A stretch of DNA of 40,212 nt from Sulfurimonas sp. endosymbiont of Alviniconcha boucheti. GTDB taxonomy: Bacteria; Campylobacterota; Campylobacteria; Campylobacterales; Sulfurimonadaceae. The notes below the pieces were generated by a model that did not search any database, was not told the origin of the DNA, and saw only the letters and a list, made by a program, of their open reading frames with translations. Positions 7,301-17,063 of this stretch are shown here, piece by piece. Made by a program: the position numbers and the translations under genes. How positions within the stretch are numbered: the stretch's first letter is position 1; each line of letters starts with the position of its first letter. The stretch spans positions 31,320 to 71,531 of the forward strand of contig JAICBP010000082.1 of assembly GCA_021766785.1 (NCBI GenBank), written 5' to 3'.

Positions 7301-8824
7301 TTAATGTTCTCTTTGTTTGTAAATAAATTCACATAGAAAGATTTTTGTTTCACTTGGATGTTTTTCAATATTTTCATTGAGTATTTCCATTAGTGAACTA
7401 TCTTTACTCATATCCATGTTTCTACTAAAAAGATAATTTAGCTTTGACTTCCATAGAGTATTTTTTATATCTTTATCTATATGTTTACTCATATCGCAAA
7501 ATTCTAAAAATCTGTATATTGTTGTTGTCTTAAGATCTTGATAATCTTTAAATGCTTCACTTAATTTTGTGTGAACTTGAATGTAGTCTGCCCATTTTAC
7601 ACTTTCACCCCAAATTGTTAGTGCATCTTTCTCATCATCAATCTCTTTGGAAGCTTTAAGCAACTCTTCAGTGTGATTTGCGAGATAACTTATAGGAGTT
7701 GATGGTTTTGCTATAGCTATTCCAAAGGAGATAGAGAGTTTTGTCTCTTTGCTATAGACAAACTCTTTAAATTGCTTCTGAATATCTCTTGAAAACTCCA
7801 TAATCTCATCCCAAGCACCTACTAAAAAAAGATCATCTCCACCAGAAAAAACAGTATAAATATTTTGGTATTTTTCTCTTAAAAGACGTGGTATATAGAT
7901 ACTGAAAAAGTTATCTAGCCCCTTACTGAATTTATCGAAGTTTGTAAAACTATCTGTCACATCACTCTGTTTTATAAAATTTCCCATACTATCAACATCT
8001 GCTTTTAATATACCAAGTGCCTTAATACCTACATCACTATTTTTGCAACTCTTTTCTGCAATAGACTCAAATAGAAGAGGATTACCATTCTCCTCTTCTT
8101 TTGGAATGTATGATTTAAGTCTCTCATCAACTTCTATTATGGTTTTAAAATCATCAAAAATTATACCTAACTCATCGCTGCTCATCGATATATTATTTTG
8201 AGTAAGTATTTTTCCAAACTCTACAAATATTTCACATTGATGGCAATAATCGTGTTCTTCTTTTCTTCTTCTTAGATTACAAACTTTACATAGATTCTGA
8301 TTAGTAATACCTGTATCATACTCTAAAATAGGATTAGTATGAATAAGATCGAATTTATTAAATTTACTCTTTTCAATCTCTTTTGCAACATCATCTCTAA
8401 AAGATTTGTAATTATCTCGCCACTGAGATCTACTAACATTTATGCTACAAAGAATAACTCCACTAAGAGCATAAAATTTTTCTATGAAGTAGGTATCTAC
8501 TTTTTTTTGTATCTCATTTATATCTGCATTTGGAAATGGAACAAGTATCTCAAATTTTCCTGCATTTATAGAAATAATATATTTTTCATCAATACTTAAT
8601 CTCTTACAAATGTATTTAGCTAAAACCTCTGTAAATACCTGAATAAAGGCAGATTTACTTCTTAAGACCTTTGCTGCAGTTACTGTTGTAAGACCATCAA
8701 AAAGGAAACTTTGAATTCCCCAAAAGTCACCAACAACCAAACTCATATGCTCTTCGATTAAGGTGTCAATATCACTTTCTTGATAATCTGGATTATAAAT
8801 TTGTGTATTAAAATAGTTATTCAT
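7301..8824 (-). CDS. cas10: Cas10/Csm1 without an HD nuclease domain
   Basis: Large subunit of the Csm complex; its Palm domain makes cyclic oligoadenylate from ATP when target RNA binds. At 507 residues it is much shorter than the usual 750-850. The first Palm begins almost at once (VGDFWGIQSF, residues 31-40), so there is no room for the N-terminal HD DNase. A zinc site is seen at C179, C182, C194 and C197. The second Palm has LKADVDSMG (273-281) and FSGGDDLF (326-333), so the GGDD cyclase site is intact. It overlaps the end of cas6 by 8 bases. The expected output is signalling without ssDNA cleavage. Confidence 0.94.
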   Translation of the reverse strand: MNNYFNTQIYNPDYQESDIDTLIEEHMSLVVGDFWGIQSFLFDGLTTVTAAKVLRSKSAFIQVFTEVLAKYICKRLSIDEKYIISINAGKFEILVPFPNADINEIQKKVDTYFIEKFYALSGVILCSINVSRSQWRDNYKSFRDDVAKEIEKSKFNKFDLIHTNPILEYDTGITNQNLCKVCNLRRRKEEHDYCHQCEIFVEFGKILTQNNISMSSDELGIIFDDFKTIIEVDERLKSYIPKEEENGNPLLFESIAEKSCKNSDVGIKALGILKADVDSMGNFIKQSDVTDSFTNFDKFSKGLDNFFSIYIPRLLREKYQNIYTVFSGGDDLFLVGAWDEIMEFSRDIQKQFKEFVYSKETKLSISFGIAIAKPSTPISYLANHTEELLKASKEIDDEKDALTIWGESVKWADYIQVHTKLSEAFKDYQDLKTTTIYRFLEFCDMSKHIDKDIKNTLWKSKLNYLFSRNMDMSKDSSLMEILNENIEKHPSETKIFLCEFIYKQREH

Positions 8825-9647
8825 AAATCTCCTTCACTCTAATTTTTCCAAGTCCGAATACTGTCTGTTTTCCAACACCTATGAGTTCACCTACTTTTAA
8901 GACTTCATAACTCTCTTTATTAAGATTTTTTACCTCGATTTTTCCAATAATACCACCTAAGTTCATTGTTGTCTTTTGTCTATTGCTCAATCTTGTCAAC
9001 TCTTTGTAATTTATATCTTTTGTAACTATATCACCTTGTATGTCATAAGGAAATTTTTTATACCCTTGGTTTAAAAGCTTCATCTGTCTTTGGTATATAG
9101 AATTAATAAGATCTTTTAACTCTAAATGGTCATCTCGTAAAAAGATATTGTTTTTCTTAATCCTTAGAGGAGTTACTAATTCTACACTTATACTCTCATA
9201 TATATCATCTATATGAAGAGTATTTATATAATTTTTTGGTAGTTTTATCTCTTTGTTATCCATACAACTTATATCATTGATATACATTGCAAAGTCTGTA
9301 AAAGTGACTCTCTCTTTTCCTAGTCCTAGTTGAGTGAGCATCATATGCAAAGCACTGACTACATAAGGTAATCTCTTACATGCATCATTAAAAAGATAAA
9401 AACTAAAATCATAATAATCATGACCTAGCTCAAAATCCAACCTATATTTGTGAAAACTATTTTTTTGCTCATAAAAACTGTAATACAAACAATTATTTGC
9501 TGCAAAGCACTCTTTGCATTGAAACGACGGATTTATACAGGTAACTTTTTTAAGAGCATATCCAAATGCACCACGTAATTGACTACCAATAAAGTATGGT
9601 ACTCTTACTCTTGGATTTATTAAAATAGATACCTTAGTAAACTGCAC
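8817..9647 (-). CDS. cas6: Cas6 pre-crRNA processing endoribonuclease
   Basis: Would cut pre-crRNA within the repeats to leave the 8-base ATTGAAAC handle. The C-terminus has the glycine-rich loop GELIGVGKQTVFGLGKIRV (253-271) typical of Cas6 of the PF10040 type. Four cysteines near the N-terminus (C37, C44, C47, C53) suggest a small metal site seen in part of this family. The start is a GTG at 9647, with TAAGG 7 bases upstream; the ATG two bases earlier is out of frame and soon stops. It is the first gene of the cas operon, and cas10 overlaps its end. Confidence 0.88.
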   Translation of the reverse strand: MQFTKVSILINPRVRVPYFIGSQLRGAFGYALKKVTCINPSFQCKECFAANNCLYYSFYEQKNSFHKYRLDFELGHDYYDFSFYLFNDACKRLPYVVSALHMMLTQLGLGKERVTFTDFAMYINDISCMDNKEIKLPKNYINTLHIDDIYESISVELVTPLRIKKNNIFLRDDHLELKDLINSIYQRQMKLLNQGYKKFPYDIQGDIVTKDINYKELTRLSNRQKTTMNLGGIIGKIEVKNLNKESYEVLKVGELIGVGKQTVFGLGKIRVKEIYE

Positions 9648-9774
9648 ATTTAGACCTTATTTTATGCTATAACTGTTTTTAGTACTTGTTGCAGTTTATC
9701 TAACATCACTTAAGATAAAACTTAAATTTTATTTACCATTGATGTATTGATCTGTTAGAGATTTTGCACCGTTT

Positions 9775-9878
9775 CTATTCAAATATCTCATCTTTAAACT
9801 GATTTAGTTCATCTTCTTGCAATTTTATAATTAATTTATCCTCTTTGGACTTTTGAACTCTATAGATAGAAGACTCTC
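9775..9878 (-). other. 33-codon open extension in frame after the ATPase stop codon
   Basis: Reading on in the same frame past the TAA at 9879-9881, the minus strand encodes 33 sense codons (starting ESSIYRVQKSKEDKLIIKLQ) before TAG at 9775-9777. It looks protein-like and charged but has no good start of its own. It could be a lost C-terminus, a remnant of another gene or chance. The rest of the 231-base gap up to cas6 shows only AT-rich DNA that should hold the cas promoter. Confidence 0.3.
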
Positions 9879-10943
9879 TTAATCACCAAGTGCCCAAATA
9901 TCAAAGGGAATGATCTCTACATGAGAGAGGGGGTGTGAGAGTATTGTCTCTTTGTTCATACTAATAATAGTTACTTTTTTAATAGCGTAGCTGAAGAGAA
10001 AACTCTCAATAGACTCTAATCTTTTAAAGAGTTTACGTTCATCTACAAAAGGTTTGCATAAAATAATCTCATTGCTCACAGGGAGAAAAAAGTCTATTCC
10101 CTCTTCATAGTAAGTCTCTCTTGCAGATTTTAGAAGTTCAAGATAAACCATATGCTCAAAAAGCTTGGAGAAATTCTTCTCTATGGTTAGAGCAGATTTA
10201 AGAGAGATGTCGCAGAGATAGAGCTTTTTTGTTGCTTTTGGTGAATTGTACTTTTGGAGTTGGTGAATATAGTTCGCTTCAACTAGCTCATCAAAGGCTT
10301 TATAGAGTTTATCTTTACTTATCTTTCTACTCTGCTTCAATCTTCCATATATAGTAAATGCAGAGAGCTTGTGTGAGTTAAACTTTGCACAGAGTTTTAG
10401 AATATCAAACGCCACATCATCAAGAGTATTTTTGAGCATTTTTTGGATATTGAGTACTCGCTCATCAGCACTTACCTTATGCATATGGGCAAAGCCACCA
10501 ATCTGGAAAAAGTGGTTGAGTGCGCTAGAGTCATACTTATGCTCGTAGGCTAAAAACTCTTCATAACTGAGAGGGTAGAGTTGTAGAGGTATGAGAGAGT
10601 CTATGTTGTATCTTTTTTGTGAAGTGATGATCAGTTGATTGACATTTGGGAACTTGATACTTTTGACATAGTTGTCTAAAACAAGAACATCAATACGATT
10701 TTTATTGCAAAAACTATTGAGATGAAGGTTAAGTTGTTCTATATCTATACGTACATCACTACAGTCTATATAGAGATAGGAGTTTTTTTTCAGTCCAAGC
10801 AGATAGTTTTTGACTAACTTACTTTTGCCACTATGTGTTATACCATTTATCTGGTAACTTCTTTCATCTAAAAAAACTTTTCTAAAATGAAATTTTTCAA
10901 GATTAAGGTCAGTTTTGTAAAATTCTTCAAGTAATATTTCCAT
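9879..10943 (-). CDS. ATP-binding protein, AAA with DUF4143-like C-terminus
   Basis: P-loop ATPase of unknown role. Walker A is GITHSGKS (34-41) and Walker B is IDVLVLDN (about 84-91). The middle part (PLSYEEFLAYEH and the region after) and the helical C-terminal half resemble the widespread AAA/DUF4143 ATPase family. The length of 354 residues is somewhat short for that family. It stands alone, divergent from rpsJ and separated from cas6 by 231 bases. Nothing links it to CRISPR function except position; it may be a resident gene beside the ribosomal operon. Confidence 0.75.
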   Translation of the reverse strand: MEILLEEFYKTDLNLEKFHFRKVFLDERSYQINGITHSGKSKLVKNYLLGLKKNSYLYIDCSDVRIDIEQLNLHLNSFCNKNRIDVLVLDNYVKSIKFPNVNQLIITSQKRYNIDSLIPLQLYPLSYEEFLAYEHKYDSSALNHFFQIGGFAHMHKVSADERVLNIQKMLKNTLDDVAFDILKLCAKFNSHKLSAFTIYGRLKQSRKISKDKLYKAFDELVEANYIHQLQKYNSPKATKKLYLCDISLKSALTIEKNFSKLFEHMVYLELLKSARETYYEEGIDFFLPVSNEIILCKPFVDERKLFKRLESIESFLFSYAIKKVTIISMNKETILSHPLSHVEIIPFDIWALGD

Positions 10944-11014
10944 ATGAAATGATACAGTTTCCTTATTAAAAGGAAATAAATTGAACTAAAATTTAGTTTT
11001 TAAGTGGTAAATAC

Positions 11015-11043
11015 TTGTATATATAGCAAAGCTTGGATATAAT
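11015..11043 (+). promoter_or_regulatory. Promoter of the S10-spc operon
   Basis: A -35-like TTGTAT (11015-11020) and a perfect -10 TATAAT (11038-11043) are 17 bases apart, upstream of rpsJ. The segment TTGGATATAATTC (11033-11045) recurs exactly before rpmJ at 32535-32547. Transcription would start near 11050, leaving about 60 bases of leader. Confidence 0.8.
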
Positions 11044-11072
11044 TCTCAACCCTAAAAAATAGTGGTCAATAG

Positions 11073-11087
11073 TTAGGTGACGCCTAA
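11073..11087 (+). promoter_or_regulatory. Small hairpin in the rpsJ leader
   Basis: TTAGG / CCTAA with a 5-base loop lies in the presumed 5' leader, 24 bases before the rpsJ start. It might be part of an autoregulatory structure, but the stem is short. Confidence 0.3.
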
Positions 11088-11111
11088 TGAGTTCTTTATA
11101 GAAGGAAAGAC

Positions 11112-11423
11112 ATGGAAAAAATTCGTTTAAAATTGAAAGCTTACGATCATCGTGTACTCGATAGATCAGTAGCATCAATAGTTGAAGCTGTAAAGCGTAC
11201 AGGTGCCGCAATTCGTGGTCCGATCCCTTTACCAACAAAAATCCGTAAATACACGGTACTTAAGTCTGTACACGTTAATAAAAAAGCACGTGAGCAATTT
11301 GAGATCCGTATGCACGCAAGAATGATCGACATCGTTTCTGCAACACCAGAGACTGTAGATTCGTTAATGAAGCTTGATCTTGCACCAGAAGTGGACGTTG
11401 AAGTTCGCTCTATGGACAAATAG
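11112..11423 (+). CDS. rpsJ: 30S ribosomal protein S10
   Basis: First gene of the S10-spc operon; S10 sits in the 30S head and, as NusE, also takes part in transcription antitermination. The 103-residue product has the family's opening ([15 protein letters not shown]) and the loop region GPIPLPTKI. The ATG follows GAAGGAAAG. A strong promoter lies about 70 bases upstream, and the next gene starts 8 bases after the stop. Confidence 0.99.
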   Translation: MEKIRLKLKAYDHRVLDRSVASIVEAVKRTGAAIRGPIPLPTKIRKYTVLKSVHVNKKAREQFEIRMHARMIDIVSATPETVDSLMKLDLAPEVDVEVRSMDK

Positions 11424-11431
11424 GAGTAATC

Positions 11432-12007
11432 GTGGAATATATTGTTGAAAAAATCGGTATGAGCCGTACTATCACAGTTCCAGCTAAACCAGTTACTCTT
11501 TTAAGAGTTCTTGATGCTAAGGTATGTGAAGTAAACGAAGGGACTGCTATTGTATCGTACAACAGTGGCAAAAAATTAAATAAAGCGATCGAAGGTCAGC
11601 AAAAAAAGTATAACTTATCTGCTGAATTTAACCGTTTTATTACTCTTGAGGTAGCAAACACTGAAGCTGGTGACATAGATTTAACTCCTTTAGCAGAAGC
11701 TAAAGTTATAAAGTCAACTTTTAAAACAAAAGGTCGTGGTTTTTCAGGTGCTATGAAGCGTTGGAATTTCGGTGGTGGTCCAGCTTCTCACGGTCATAGA
11801 TTTGGTCGTAGAACAGGTTCAATCGGTAATGCTGAATGGCCAGGTCGTGTAATGAAAGGTAAGAAAATGCCAGGTCATTATGGAAATACACAAAATAGTG
11901 TAAAAAATGAGATCGTTTCTTACGATGCAGAAAATAAAATCATTGCGGTTTTGGGTTCTGTATCTGGTGCTAACGGTTCTTTAGGTCGTGTAAAGGTAGC
12001 TAAATAA
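11432..12007 (+). CDS. rplC: 50S ribosomal protein L3
   Basis: L3 is an early assembly protein near the peptidyl transferase centre. The 191-residue product contains the conserved core [20 protein letters not shown] and [20 protein letters not shown]. It starts with GTG, preceded by TAGGAG, the only non-ATG start among the ribosomal genes here. Its TAA shares one base with the rplD ATG, indicating coupling. Confidence 0.98.
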   Translation: MEYIVEKIGMSRTITVPAKPVTLLRVLDAKVCEVNEGTAIVSYNSGKKLNKAIEGQQKKYNLSAEFNRFITLEVANTEAGDIDLTPLAEAKVIKSTFKTKGRGFSGAMKRWNFGGGPASHGHRFGRRTGSIGNAEWPGRVMKGKKMPGHYGNTQNSVKNEIVSYDAENKIIAVLGSVSGANGSLGRVKVAK

Positions 12008-12621
12008 TGAGCGCAATCGTTTTAAATGAAAAAATGGAAAAAGCATCTGAGTTAGCATTACCAGAAGCATTTTCTGGTATTAACCCTCATAACTTATGGC
12101 TTTATGTAAAGTCTGCTCAAGCTGCACAACGTGCAAATACAGCGACAACTAAAGGTAGAAGTGAAGTGAGAGGTGGTGGTAAAAAACCATGGGCTCAAAA
12201 AGGTGGCGGTCGTGCTCGTGCTGGTTCACGTCGATCTCCTGTGTTCGTAGGTGGTGGTAAGGCGTTTGGTTCTCAAAACAACCATAACTACAACTTAAAA
12301 GTAAATAAAAAGCAAAAGAAATTAGCTTTAAACTTTGCTTTAAATGAGCATGCACAAAATGGTACTCTTTTTGTAGTTGATTCCTTAGAAGTTGCATCTG
12401 GTAAAACTAAAGATGCAAATGCAATCTGGAAAAAACTCAACCAAAGAGATACTCTTTTTGTTAAATCTTTGTTAGATGAGCCTACATTTTTGGCGTTTGA
12501 AAATCTTTCAAACACTTATGTAATCGAATCTAACGAGTTAAACGCGTACTTAGCTGCAAACTATCGCTCAGTTGTGATAGAGAAAGCTGTATTCGAAACT
12601 TTAACAAGTGAGGCTAAGTAA
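12007..12621 (+). CDS. rplD: 50S ribosomal protein L4
   Basis: L4 lines the exit tunnel and in some bacteria also represses the S10 operon. The 204-residue product contains the tunnel-loop signature [20 protein letters not shown] and [14 protein letters not shown]. It overlaps rplC and rplW by one base each (ATG within TAATG). Confidence 0.98.
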   Translation: MSAIVLNEKMEKASELALPEAFSGINPHNLWLYVKSAQAAQRANTATTKGRSEVRGGGKKPWAQKGGGRARAGSRRSPVFVGGGKAFGSQNNHNYNLKVNKKQKKLALNFALNEHAQNGTLFVVDSLEVASGKTKDANAIWKKLNQRDTLFVKSLLDEPTFLAFENLSNTYVIESNELNAYLAANYRSVVIEKAVFETLTSEAK

Positions 12622-12902
12622 TGGCTGATATTACAGATATTAAATCTATTATATATACAGAAAAGACTCTTAGTTTACAAGAAGATGGTGTTATAGTCGT
12701 TCAAACTTCACCACGTGTAACAAAGAGTGGACTCAAGGAAATTTTTAGAGAGTACTTTGGAATTATTCCAAACAAGATTAACTCTCTAAATCAAAACGGA
12801 AAAACAAAACGTTTCCGTGGTGTACTAGGGAAGCAAAATAACTTCAAAAAGTTTTATGTAACTTTACCTGAAGGTGCACAAATTGAAAGTTTGGCGGTAT
12901 AA
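12621..12902 (+). CDS. rplW: 50S ribosomal protein L23
   Basis: L23 sits at the tunnel exit and docks trigger factor and SRP. The 93-residue product has the family pattern (SIIYTEKTL near the start, then [20 protein letters not shown]). It starts within the rplD stop and is followed by rplB after 3 bases. Confidence 0.97.
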   Translation: MADITDIKSIIYTEKTLSLQEDGVIVVQTSPRVTKSGLKEIFREYFGIIPNKINSLNQNGKTKRFRGVLGKQNNFKKFYVTLPEGAQIESLAV

Positions 12903-12905
12903 CAC

Positions 12906-13751
12906 ATGGCAATTAAAACTTATAGACCGATAACTCCGTCTCGTCGTTTTTATACAAATGTTGATAGCTCAGATATCACGGCTAAGGCTAGTGTACGTTC
13001 TTTACTTGTAAAACTTCCACAACATGCTGGTCGTAATAACAATGGTCGTATCACTTCTCGTCACCGTCAAGCTGGTGCTAAAAAGCAGTATCGTATTATT
13101 GATTTTAAAAGAAATAAATTTGATATTCCTGCTACTGTAAGTGCAATTGAGTACGATCCGTATAGAAACTGTCGTATTGCTCTTGTTACTTATGCTGATG
13201 GTGAGAAGCGTTATATTCTTCAACCAAAAGATTTAGTAGTTGGTGATACTATTGAATCTTCAGCAGGGGGTCTTGATGTAAAAGCTGGAAACAGTATGAA
13301 ACTAAAAAATATCCCTGTGGGTACATTAGTTCACAATATCGAACTTAAAACTGGTAAAGGTGGACAGATGTGTCGTGCTGCTGGTACATCTGCTCAGATC
13401 ATGGGTCGTGATGGTAAATATGTCTCTTTGCGTATGCCATCTTCAGAGATGCGTTTAGTGCTTGGTGAGTGTTTAGCTACTATAGGTCAAGTTGGTAACG
13501 AAGAGTTTGGTAATATTGTTATTGCTAAAGCAGGTCGTCAACGTCACCTAGGTATTCGCCCACAGACTCGTGGTTCGGCTATGAACCCGATTGATCACCC
13601 ACATGGTGGTGGTGAAGGTAAAACAAACTCAGGTCGTCATCCAGTTACTCCTTGGGGTAAACCAACGAAGGGTGCTAAAACTCGTCGAAAGAAAGCAAGT
13701 GATAAGTTAATTATTACTCGCCGTAAACCAAATGCTAAAAGGGTAGGTTAA
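12906..13751 (+). CDS. rplB: 50S ribosomal protein L2
   Basis: L2 is needed for subunit joining and peptidyl transferase activity. The 281-residue product is standard in length and carries [20 protein letters not shown] with the conserved His of the family, plus [19 protein letters not shown] near the N-terminus. Confidence 0.99.
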   Translation: MAIKTYRPITPSRRFYTNVDSSDITAKASVRSLLVKLPQHAGRNNNGRITSRHRQAGAKKQYRIIDFKRNKFDIPATVSAIEYDPYRNCRIALVTYADGEKRYILQPKDLVVGDTIESSAGGLDVKAGNSMKLKNIPVGTLVHNIELKTGKGGQMCRAAGTSAQIMGRDGKYVSLRMPSSEMRLVLGECLATIGQVGNEEFGNIVIAKAGRQRHLGIRPQTRGSAMNPIDHPHGGGEGKTNSGRHPVTPWGKPTKGAKTRRKKASDKLIITRRKPNAKRVG

Positions 13752-13753
13752 TT

Positions 13754-14029
13754 ATGGCTCGTTCATTAAAAAAAGGTCCATTTGTTGATGACCATTTAAG
13801 TAAGAAGATTGAAAAGGCAAGAGCTGAGGGGAGTAAAAAACCTATCAAAACTTGGTCAAGAAGATCTATGGTAACTCCAGATATGGTTGGTTTTACAATT
13901 AACGTTCATGATGGACGAAAATTTGTTCCTGTACATATATCAGAGAACCATATTGGTTACAAGCTTGGTGAATTTGCACCAACTCGTACATTTAAGGGCC
14001 ATAAAGGCTCTGTTCAGAAGAAAGGATAG
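13754..14029 (+). CDS. rpsS: 30S ribosomal protein S19
   Basis: S19 binds 16S rRNA in the 30S head with S13. The 91-residue product opens with [15 protein letters not shown] and has the conserved [20 protein letters not shown] and [10 protein letters not shown]. It lies 2 bases after rplB and 2 before rplV. Confidence 0.99.
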   Translation: MARSLKKGPFVDDHLSKKIEKARAEGSKKPIKTWSRRSMVTPDMVGFTINVHDGRKFVPVHISENHIGYKLGEFAPTRTFKGHKGSVQKKG

Positions 14030-14031
14030 TC

Positions 14032-14349
14032 ATGGCTAGAGCATTATTAAAATTTATCCGTGTATCTCCGATCAAATCTCGTCTTATTGCAAGAGAGGTT
14101 CAAGGTATGAACGCAGAAGAAGCTATGGCAGCTTTAGAGTTTACACCAAACAAAGCTGCAAAAATCATCTATAAAGTAATTGCTTCTGCAGTTGCAAATA
14201 GTGGTAATGAAGCTGAAGATTGTGTAATTACATCTTGTCGTGTTGACAATGGTCCAGTTCTAAAACGTTTCCGTCCACGTGCCCGTGGTATGGCTTCAGG
14301 TATTAGAAAACCAACAGCACATATCTTAGTAGAAGTAGAGGGTAAATAG
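14032..14349 (+). CDS. rplV: 50S ribosomal protein L22
   Basis: L22 reaches into the exit tunnel with a beta-hairpin. The 105-residue product has the family features [16 protein letters not shown] and [19 protein letters not shown], the latter being the hairpin where macrolide-resistance changes occur in other bacteria. Confidence 0.98.
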   Translation: MARALLKFIRVSPIKSRLIAREVQGMNAEEAMAALEFTPNKAAKIIYKVIASAVANSGNEAEDCVITSCRVDNGPVLKRFRPRARGMASGIRKPTAHILVEVEGK

Positions 14350-14350
14350 T

Positions 14351-15055
14351 ATGGGTCAAAAAGTTAATCCTATTGGTTTACGTCTTGGTATCAACCGTAA
14401 CTGGGAGAGCCGTTGGTTCCCTAACTTTAAAACAGCTCCTGCTGCTTTAGGTGAAGATCACAAGATAAGAACATTTTTGAAAAAAGAGCTTTATTATGCT
14501 GGTGTTGCTAACATTATTATTGAGAGAACAGTTAAGAGACTTCGTGTAACTATCGTTGCCGCTCGTCCTGGTATTATTATTGGGAAGAAGGGTGCGGACA
14601 TAGAGAAACTTAAAACTGCACTTCAAAAACTTGTTGGAAAGCAAATTTCTGTAAACATCAAAGAGGAGAAGAAGGCACAAACTTCTGCTCAACTTGTTGC
14701 TGAAAATGTTGCTACTCAGTTAGAGCGTCGTGTTGCATTTCGTAGAGCTATGAAAAAAGTTATGCAAGGTGCACAACGTTCTGGTGCTAAGGGTATTAAA
14801 ATTGCTGTTGCTGGTCGTCTTGGTGGAGCTGAAATGGCTCGTACTGAGTGGTATTTAGAAGGACGTGTTCCACTTCATACGCTTCGTGCTAAAATCGATT
14901 ATGGTTTTGCAGAGGCTCATACTACATACGGAATTATTGGTATTAAAGTATGGATATTTAAAGGGGAAGTCCTTGCTAAAGGTATTCCTGCTGAAGTAGC
15001 AGAAGAGAAGCAAGATCGTAAACGTCGTGCTCCAAGAAAAGAAAAGGCTGAATAA
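14351..15055 (+). CDS. rpsC: 30S ribosomal protein S3
   Basis: S3 lines the mRNA entry channel. The 234-residue product opens [20 protein letters not shown], has a KH domain with [15 protein letters not shown] (about 74-88), and ends in a basic tail. It follows rplV after one base. Confidence 0.99.
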   Translation: MGQKVNPIGLRLGINRNWESRWFPNFKTAPAALGEDHKIRTFLKKELYYAGVANIIIERTVKRLRVTIVAARPGIIIGKKGADIEKLKTALQKLVGKQISVNIKEEKKAQTSAQLVAENVATQLERRVAFRRAMKKVMQGAQRSGAKGIKIAVAGRLGGAEMARTEWYLEGRVPLHTLRAKIDYGFAEAHTTYGIIGIKVWIFKGEVLAKGIPAEVAEEKQDRKRRAPRKEKAE

Positions 15056-15057
15056 TT

Positions 15058-15483
15058 ATGTTAATGCCAAAAAGAACAAAATATCGTAAAGTTATGAAGG
15101 GGCGTAACCGTGGTTATGCTCGTTCAGGTTACTCCTTAGCTTTTGGTGACATTGCATTTAAAGCTGTTGAAGCTGGTCGTATTAACTCTCGTCAAATAGA
15201 GTCAGCACGTATCTCTGCAACACGTCACATTAAGCGTCAAGGTAAAATTTGGATTCGTGTATTCCCAGCCAAGCCATTAACTGCTAAGCCTCTTGAAACT
15301 CGTATGGGTAAAGGTAAGGGAGCAGTTGATCAATGGGTGATGAATATAAAGCCAGGTCGTATCATATTTGAGATGGCTGGTGTACCTGAGGAGCTTGCAC
15401 GTGAAGCATTAACTCTTGCTATGCACAAGCTACCATTCAAGTGTAAAATTATAACTGCGGAGATGAGCAATGAAATATTCTGA
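15058..15483 (+). CDS. rplP: 50S ribosomal protein L16
   Basis: L16 organises the A-site side of the large subunit. The 141-residue product begins [20 protein letters not shown], the family's usual N-terminus, and has [11 protein letters not shown] in the middle. The ATG at 15064 is an alternative start but the first ATG matches other L16 proteins. Its last 14 bases overlap rpmC. Confidence 0.98.
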   Translation: MLMPKRTKYRKVMKGRNRGYARSGYSLAFGDIAFKAVEAGRINSRQIESARISATRHIKRQGKIWIRVFPAKPLTAKPLETRMGKGKGAVDQWVMNIKPGRIIFEMAGVPEELAREALTLAMHKLPFKCKIITAEMSNEIF

Positions 15484-15658
15484 TTTAGCAGATAAAACGG
15501 CAGCAGAGCTTAAAGCACTGCTTAAAGAAAAAAAGAATGAACTGTTTACTCTTAAGATTAAACAAAAAATGATGCAACTTCAAAATACTAGCGAACTTCA
15601 TGTAGCTAAAAAAGATATTGCTAAGATTAATACTGCACTTACTGCAGTAGCAAACTAG
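15470..15658 (+). CDS. rpmC: 50S ribosomal protein L29
   Basis: L29 lies near the tunnel exit next to L23. The 62-residue, two-helix product has the typical [20 protein letters not shown] and a second helix ending [11 protein letters not shown]. It starts inside the end of rplP, so translation is probably coupled. Confidence 0.96.
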   Translation: MKYSDLADKTAAELKALLKEKKNELFTLKIKQKMMQLQNTSELHVAKKDIAKINTALTAVAN

Positions 15659-15668
15659 GAGCTTTTTT

Positions 15669-15917
15669 ATGACACACAAACGTGAAATTCAAGGTAAAGT
15701 AGTAACAAAGTCAGGTGATAAGACAGTATCTATTCTCGTAGAGCGACGTGTTATGCATCCGCGTTACCATAAAGTTGTAAAACGTTTCAAAAAGTATTTA
15801 GTACATGATGAACGTAATGAAGTTAAAGTTGGAGATGAGATTATTGCAATCGAATGTCGTCCACTTTCTAAGACTAAATCTTTTAGACTTAAAACAGTAG
15901 TATCAGGAGCTAAGTAA
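15669..15917 (+). CDS. rpsQ: 30S ribosomal protein S17
   Basis: S17 is a primary 16S rRNA binder. The 82-residue OB-fold product shows [38 protein letters not shown] and [13 protein letters not shown], all conserved. Its stop shares one base with the rplN start. Confidence 0.98.
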   Translation: MTHKREIQGKVVTKSGDKTVSILVERRVMHPRYHKVVKRFKKYLVHDERNEVKVGDEIIAIECRPLSKTKSFRLKTVVSGAK

Positions 15918-16285
15918 TGATCCAAGGTTTTACTCGTTTAGTAGTAGCTGATAACACAGGTGCTAAAGAGATTATGTGTATTAAAGTGCTTGGTGGTTCT
16001 AAGCGTCGTTATGCTTCAGTGGGTGATGTAATTGTTGCTTCTGTAAAAAAAGCGACACCAACTGCTAAAGTTAAAAAAGGTAAAGTTGTTAAAGCTGTTG
16101 TAGTAAGGACTCATAAAGAGATCCAACGTGAAAATGGTTCATTAATCCGTTTTGATGATAATGCAGCTGTAATTCTTGATGATAAGAGAGAGCCAATTGG
16201 TACTCGTATTTTTGGACCTGTTGGTCGTGAAGTGCGTTATGCTGGTTTTATGAAAATTGTTTCTCTTGCACCGGAGGTTGTTTAA
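15917..16285 (+). CDS. rplN: 50S ribosomal protein L14
   Basis: L14 forms part of the subunit interface. The 122-residue product is full length, with [20 protein letters not shown] at the N-terminus and [13 protein letters not shown] near the end. One-base overlaps with rpsQ and rplX show tight packing. Confidence 0.99.
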   Translation: MIQGFTRLVVADNTGAKEIMCIKVLGGSKRRYASVGDVIVASVKKATPTAKVKKGKVVKAVVVRTHKEIQRENGSLIRFDDNAAVILDDKREPIGTRIFGPVGREVRYAGFMKIVSLAPEVV

Positions 16286-16515
16286 TGTCAAAGTTTAATT
16301 TCAAAAAAGGTGATACTGTAGAGATTATTGCTGGAGATGATCGTGGAAGAAAGGCTACTGTTTTAGCAGTTATGCCTAAGAAAAACAAGGTTATCGTTGA
16401 GGGTTGTAAAATAGCTAAAAAAGCTGTTAAGCCAACAGAAGAGAATGCAAAAGGTGGTCATGTTAATAAAGAGATGCCTATCGATGCTTCAAATGTACGT
16501 AAAGTGGAGGCATAA
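16285..16515 (+). CDS. rplX: 50S ribosomal protein L24, short form
   Basis: L24 starts large-subunit assembly. The product has a KOW motif ([20 protein letters not shown], 7-26) and the conserved [10 protein letters not shown]. At 76 residues it is clearly shorter than the roughly 100 found in most bacteria. I believe this short form is usual in Campylobacterota rather than a truncation, because the frame ends cleanly and rplE follows after 2 bases. Confidence 0.96.
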   Translation: MSKFNFKKGDTVEIIAGDDRGRKATVLAVMPKKNKVIVEGCKIAKKAVKPTEENAKGGHVNKEMPIDASNVRKVEA

Positions 16516-16517
16516 TA

Positions 16518-17063
16518 ATGGCTCGTTTTAAAGAGAAATATTTAGCTTTAAAATCTGATTTACAAGCTGAATTAGGAATTACAAATTCTATGCAGACACC
16601 AAAAATAGAGAAGATTATCATCTCTGTTGGAACTGGTTTTGCGATGAAAGATAATAAGTTAATTCAAAATATTGAAGATACAATTACAACTATTGCTGGT
16701 CAAAAAGCATCAACTGTGATCGCGAAAAAATCTGTTGCAGGTTTTAAAGTTCGTGAAGGTATGCCAGTAGGTGTACGTGTAACTCTTCGTGGCGAAAATA
16801 TGTATGATTTCTTAGACCGTCTCGTATCTATTGCACTTCCACGTGTAAAAGATTTTCGTGGTGTTCCAAGAAATGGTTTTGATGGTCGTGGTAACTATAA
16901 CTTCGGTCTTCAAGAACAACTTATTTTCCCAGAGATTAGCTATGATTCAATCATGCAGATCCACGGTATGAATATCACTGTAGTAACTACAGCTGATTCA
17001 GATAAGGCAGGGTTTGCTCTTTTAGAGAAAATGGGAATGCCTTTCACTAAAGGGAGTAACTAA
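16518..17063 (+). CDS. rplE: 50S ribosomal protein L5
   Basis: L5 binds 5S rRNA and contacts the P-site tRNA. The 181-residue product is standard, with [30 protein letters not shown] and [20 protein letters not shown]. It overlaps the rpsZ start by one base. Confidence 0.99.
   Translation: MARFKEKYLALKSDLQAELGITNSMQTPKIEKIIISVGTGFAMKDNKLIQNIEDTITTIAGQKASTVIAKKSVAGFKVREGMPVGVRVTLRGENMYDFLDRLVSIALPRVKDFRGVPRNGFDGRGNYNFGLQEQLIFPEISYDSIMQIHGMNITVVTTADSDKAGFALLEKMGMPFTKGSN

Noticed and set aside
9648-9878. Leader or array remnant upstream of cas6
   Set aside because: No repeat-like sequence was found there; only AT-rich DNA and a short AT palindrome (9715-9732).
11147-11419. Minus-strand reading frame opposite rpsJ
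   Set aside because: A shadow of a conserved ribosomal gene; composition and context do not support it. The same holds for the other antisense frames in the r-protein operons.
16285-16515. Truncated rplX
   Set aside because: The 76-residue L24 ends cleanly and keeps its KOW motif; the short form appears to be lineage-typical.
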